Source of the DNA: Planctomycetota bacterium
Lineage (GTDB): Bacteria > Planctomycetota > UBA1135
Direction of reading: 5' to 3'
Length of the DNA: 14,952 bases
Assembly (NCBI GenBank): GCA_027021325.1
Contig: JALUUN010000142.1
Coordinates: forward strand, 1-14,952
Shown: in pieces, positions 13,393 through 14,952 of the stretch
Layout: every line of letters begins with the position of its first letter
Position numbering within the stretch: position 1 is the first letter of the stretch
Notes under the pieces: model-generated
The model's input: the letters and a program-made list of their open reading frames with translations, nothing else
The model's database searches: none
What the model was told of the DNA's origin: nothing
Position numbers and translations under genes: made by a program

Positions 13393-13407
13393 GCCCGGCG
13401 GCGGGCC
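13392..13407 (+). repeat. Small GC hairpin between rsmA and dnaG
   Basis: GGCCCG (13392-13397) pairs with CGGGCC (13402-13407) around a GCGG loop, starting at the last base of the rsmA stop. No T-tract follows and dnaG starts 18 bases later, so read-through into dnaG is likely and any effect would be modest. Confidence 0.35.
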
Positions 13408-13413
13408 ACGGGG

Positions 13414-13419
13414 AAGGGA
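13414..13419 (+). promoter_or_regulatory. Ribosome binding site of dnaG
   Basis: AAGGGA lies five bases before the GTG at 13425. This fixes the primase start 32 bases after the rsmA stop and gives Met-Arg-Glu-Arg-Phe, close to other DnaG N-termini. Confidence 0.6.
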
Positions 13420-13424
13420 CCGAG

Positions 13425-14952
13425 GTGAGGGAACGCTTCGACCTCCAGGGATACGTCCAGCAGGTCAAGGACCGGGTCGAGATCGAGACCGTGATCGGGC
13501 GCTACGTGCAGCTCGAGCGCGCCGGGACCCGGTTGAAGGGGCTGTGCCCTTTCCATGCCGAGAAGACGCCCAGCTTCTACGTCTCTCCCGACCGCCAGTT
13601 CTTCAAGTGCTTCGGCTGCGACGAGGGCGGCGACGTCCTCCACTTCCTGCGCCTCATCGAAGGCCTCGACTTCCTGGAGGCCCTGCGCCAGCTGGCCTCC
13701 GAGGCCGGGCTTCCCTGGCCTTCGCGCTTCGAGCGCGGCCGTCCCGAGGACCGGAGCCTCCGCGACCAGGCCCAGAAGGCCCTGATCCGGGCGGTGGAGC
13801 TCTATCACGAGGCCCTGCGCGGTCCCGAGGGGGCCGCCGCCCGCGCCTATCTCGAAGAGCGTGGCGTCGAGCCGGCGATGTGGGAGGCCTTCCGCCTGGG
13901 CTGGGCCCCGGACGATCCGCGCTACCTGGTCTCGCGGCTGCGCCGAGAGGGTTTCGCACCGGCTGCCCTGGAGACCGCCGGCCTCGCCCGCAGCCGCGAA
14001 GGGGCGGCTCCTTCCGACTTCTTCCGCGAGCGCCTGCTGTTCCCGGTCTTCCGGAGCCGCGGCTACCCCGTGGGCTTCGGCGGCCGCTACTTGCCGGGCT
14101 CCTGGGCCGAGGAGAAGGGCCTGGGCAAGTACGTGAACAGCCCGGATACGCCCCTGTTCCGCAAGCAGCAGCTGCTCTACGCCCTGGAGCGCCTGCCTGC
14201 CGAGACCCGGGGCGGGAGTGCGGGGGAACCGGTCCTCCTGGCCGAAGGCTTCCTCGACGTGGTCCTCCTTCACCAGGCCGGGTTGCGGACTGCCCTGGGG
14301 GCCCTGGGGACGGCCTTCACGGAGCACCACGCCCGGCGTCTCGCGCGGCGGCGCCGGCCCGTGGTCCTGCTCCTGGACGGTGACGCCGCCGGCGAGGAGG
14401 GCGCCGCCCGGGCCGGCCTGGTCCTGGTCCAGGAGGGGGTGGACACCCGCATCTGCCCGCTCCCGGCAGGGGAGGATCCGGCGGATCTCGTGGCCTCGGG
14501 CCGCGCCGGGGAACTCTCCCGACGGGTCCGGGAAGCCCGGGATATACTGGAATGGCGCCTCGAAGCCGAGCGGCGCCGCAGCGATTTCTCCCTCCCGGCC
14601 GTGCGCTCCGCCGTGGCCCGCCGTCTGGCCGCCTGGATCGAGGCGACTCCGGATCCGGTCCTCGCCGAGGTCTGGACCCGCCGCGTCTGCGATGGTCTGG
14701 GGATCGGAGAGGGAACCCTGCGGCGGCTCCTCCGCCCGGCCCGGACCGCCGCCGCTCCTTCCTCCGAAGCCTCGTCTCCGTCCGACCTTGCGAACGCCGG
14801 GCCGGCTCCTTCCGCGACCGAGCGGCTGAGCCGGAACGAGCGCGAGCTGGTCCTTCTCCTGCTCCACGACCCGAGCCTCCACGCCTTGTTCCGCGACCGG
14901 ATCTCCGCCCTCCTCGACGAGGAGTGGGCCGACCCGTCGGCCCTTTCCGTCT
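13425..14952 (+). CDS. dnaG: DNA primase DnaG (3' end cut by the window edge)
   Basis: 509 complete codons are visible and the frame is open to the last base, so the C-terminal helicase-binding domain is partly missing. DnaG makes the RNA primers for DNA replication with the replicative helicase. The zinc-binding domain has Cys41-X2-His44-X17-Cys62-X2-Cys65 (CPFH and CFGC), with KTPSFYVSP between. The catalytic core shows RLLFPVF followed by GFGGRYL, then KYVNSPDTPLF. The TOPRIM fold follows with AEGFLDVV (Glu274), ALGALGTAFT and LLDGDAAG (Asp318, Asp320), the metal-binding acidic residues. An Ala/Ser/Pro linker near residues 445-465 leads to the start of the C-terminal domain. The GTG start has a good AAGGGA site. 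Adjacency to rsmA suggests cotranscription; in many bacteria rpoD follows dnaG, which cannot be checked here. Confidence 0.97.
   Translation, partial: MRERFDLQGYVQQVKDRVEIETVIGRYVQLERAGTRLKGLCPFHAEKTPSFYVSPDRQFFKCFGCDEGGDVLHFLRLIEGLDFLEALRQLASEAGLPWPSRFERGRPEDRSLRDQAQKALIRAVELYHEALRGPEGAAARAYLEERGVEPAMWEAFRLGWAPDDPRYLVSRLRREGFAPAALETAGLARSREGAAPSDFFRERLLFPVFRSRGYPVGFGGRYLPGSWAEEKGLGKYVNSPDTPLFRKQQLLYALERLPAETRGGSAGEPVLLAEGFLDVVLLHQAGLRTALGALGTAFTEHHARRLARRRRPVVLLLDGDAAGEEGAARAGLVLVQEGVDTRICPLPAGEDPADLVASGRAGELSRRVREARDILEWRLEAERRRSDFSLPAVRSAVARRLAAWIEATPDPVLAEVWTRRVCDGLGIGEGTLRRLLRPARTAAAPSSEASSPSDLANAGPAPSATERLSRNERELVLLLLHDPSLHALFRDRISALLDEEWADPSALSV

Noticed and set aside
12668..14383. 571-codon plus-strand open frame across rsmA and dnaG
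   Set aside because: It is out of frame with both clearly identified genes and low in complexity. dnaG itself is read from GTG 13425 and stays open to the window end.
1..14952. CRISPR array, tRNA, rRNA, insertion sequence or prophage
   Set aside because: No regularly spaced repeats, tRNA-like folds, transposase motifs or phage genes were seen; coding is nearly continuous on one strand.

Overview
This 14.95 kb window is very GC-rich and densely coded on the plus strand only. It holds thirteen protein genes, the last of which (dnaG) runs off the right edge. No tRNA, rRNA, CRISPR array, insertion sequence or phage gene was found, so this looks like chromosomal backbone. The gene mix suggests a Planctomycetota-like bacterium: a secreted DUF1573-type protein, two PilB/GspE ATPases around a PilT, an excisionase-like helix-turn-helix joined to a membrane segment, and a formylglycine-enzyme-like lipoprotein. 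That assignment is inference from gene content and has not been tested by phylogeny.

Layout. (1) 7-1074: an exported three-domain DUF1573-like protein, followed by a 77-base gap with a small hairpin. (2) 1152-6787: a type IV pilus (or related type II secretion) motor block of PilB/GspE-like ATPase, PilT, a second PilB and PilC. Both PilB-like ATPases begin with a 24-5-24 residue MshEN pattern, which points to cyclic-di-GMP control. (3) 6792-10926: a membrane histidine kinase without an adjacent response regulator, two tandem DUF21/CNNM-CorC-type membrane proteins and a short exported protein of unknown function. From 1152 to 10926 neighbouring genes overlap or lie within 20 bases of each other, so they probably form one long, translationally coupled operon. 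(4) 10927-11081: the largest non-coding gap (155 bases), with a hairpin and a possible -10 element. (5) 11082-14952: a membrane-tethered helix-turn-helix protein, a lipoprotein with a non-catalytic formylglycine-enzyme-type domain, the 16S rRNA dimethyltransferase RsmA/KsgA, and DNA primase DnaG.

How it fits together. PilB would power pilus extension, PilT retraction, and PilC would be the inner-membrane platform. The kinase beside PilC could sense envelope state and control pili, as PilS does, though its partner is not here. The DUF21 proteins belong to a family linked to divalent cation (Mg/Co) transport. No pilin, PilD, PilM-Q or secretin gene is in the window, so the rest of the machine must be encoded elsewhere. 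The second operon joins two conserved housekeeping genes (rsmA, dnaG) to two poorly characterised envelope genes.
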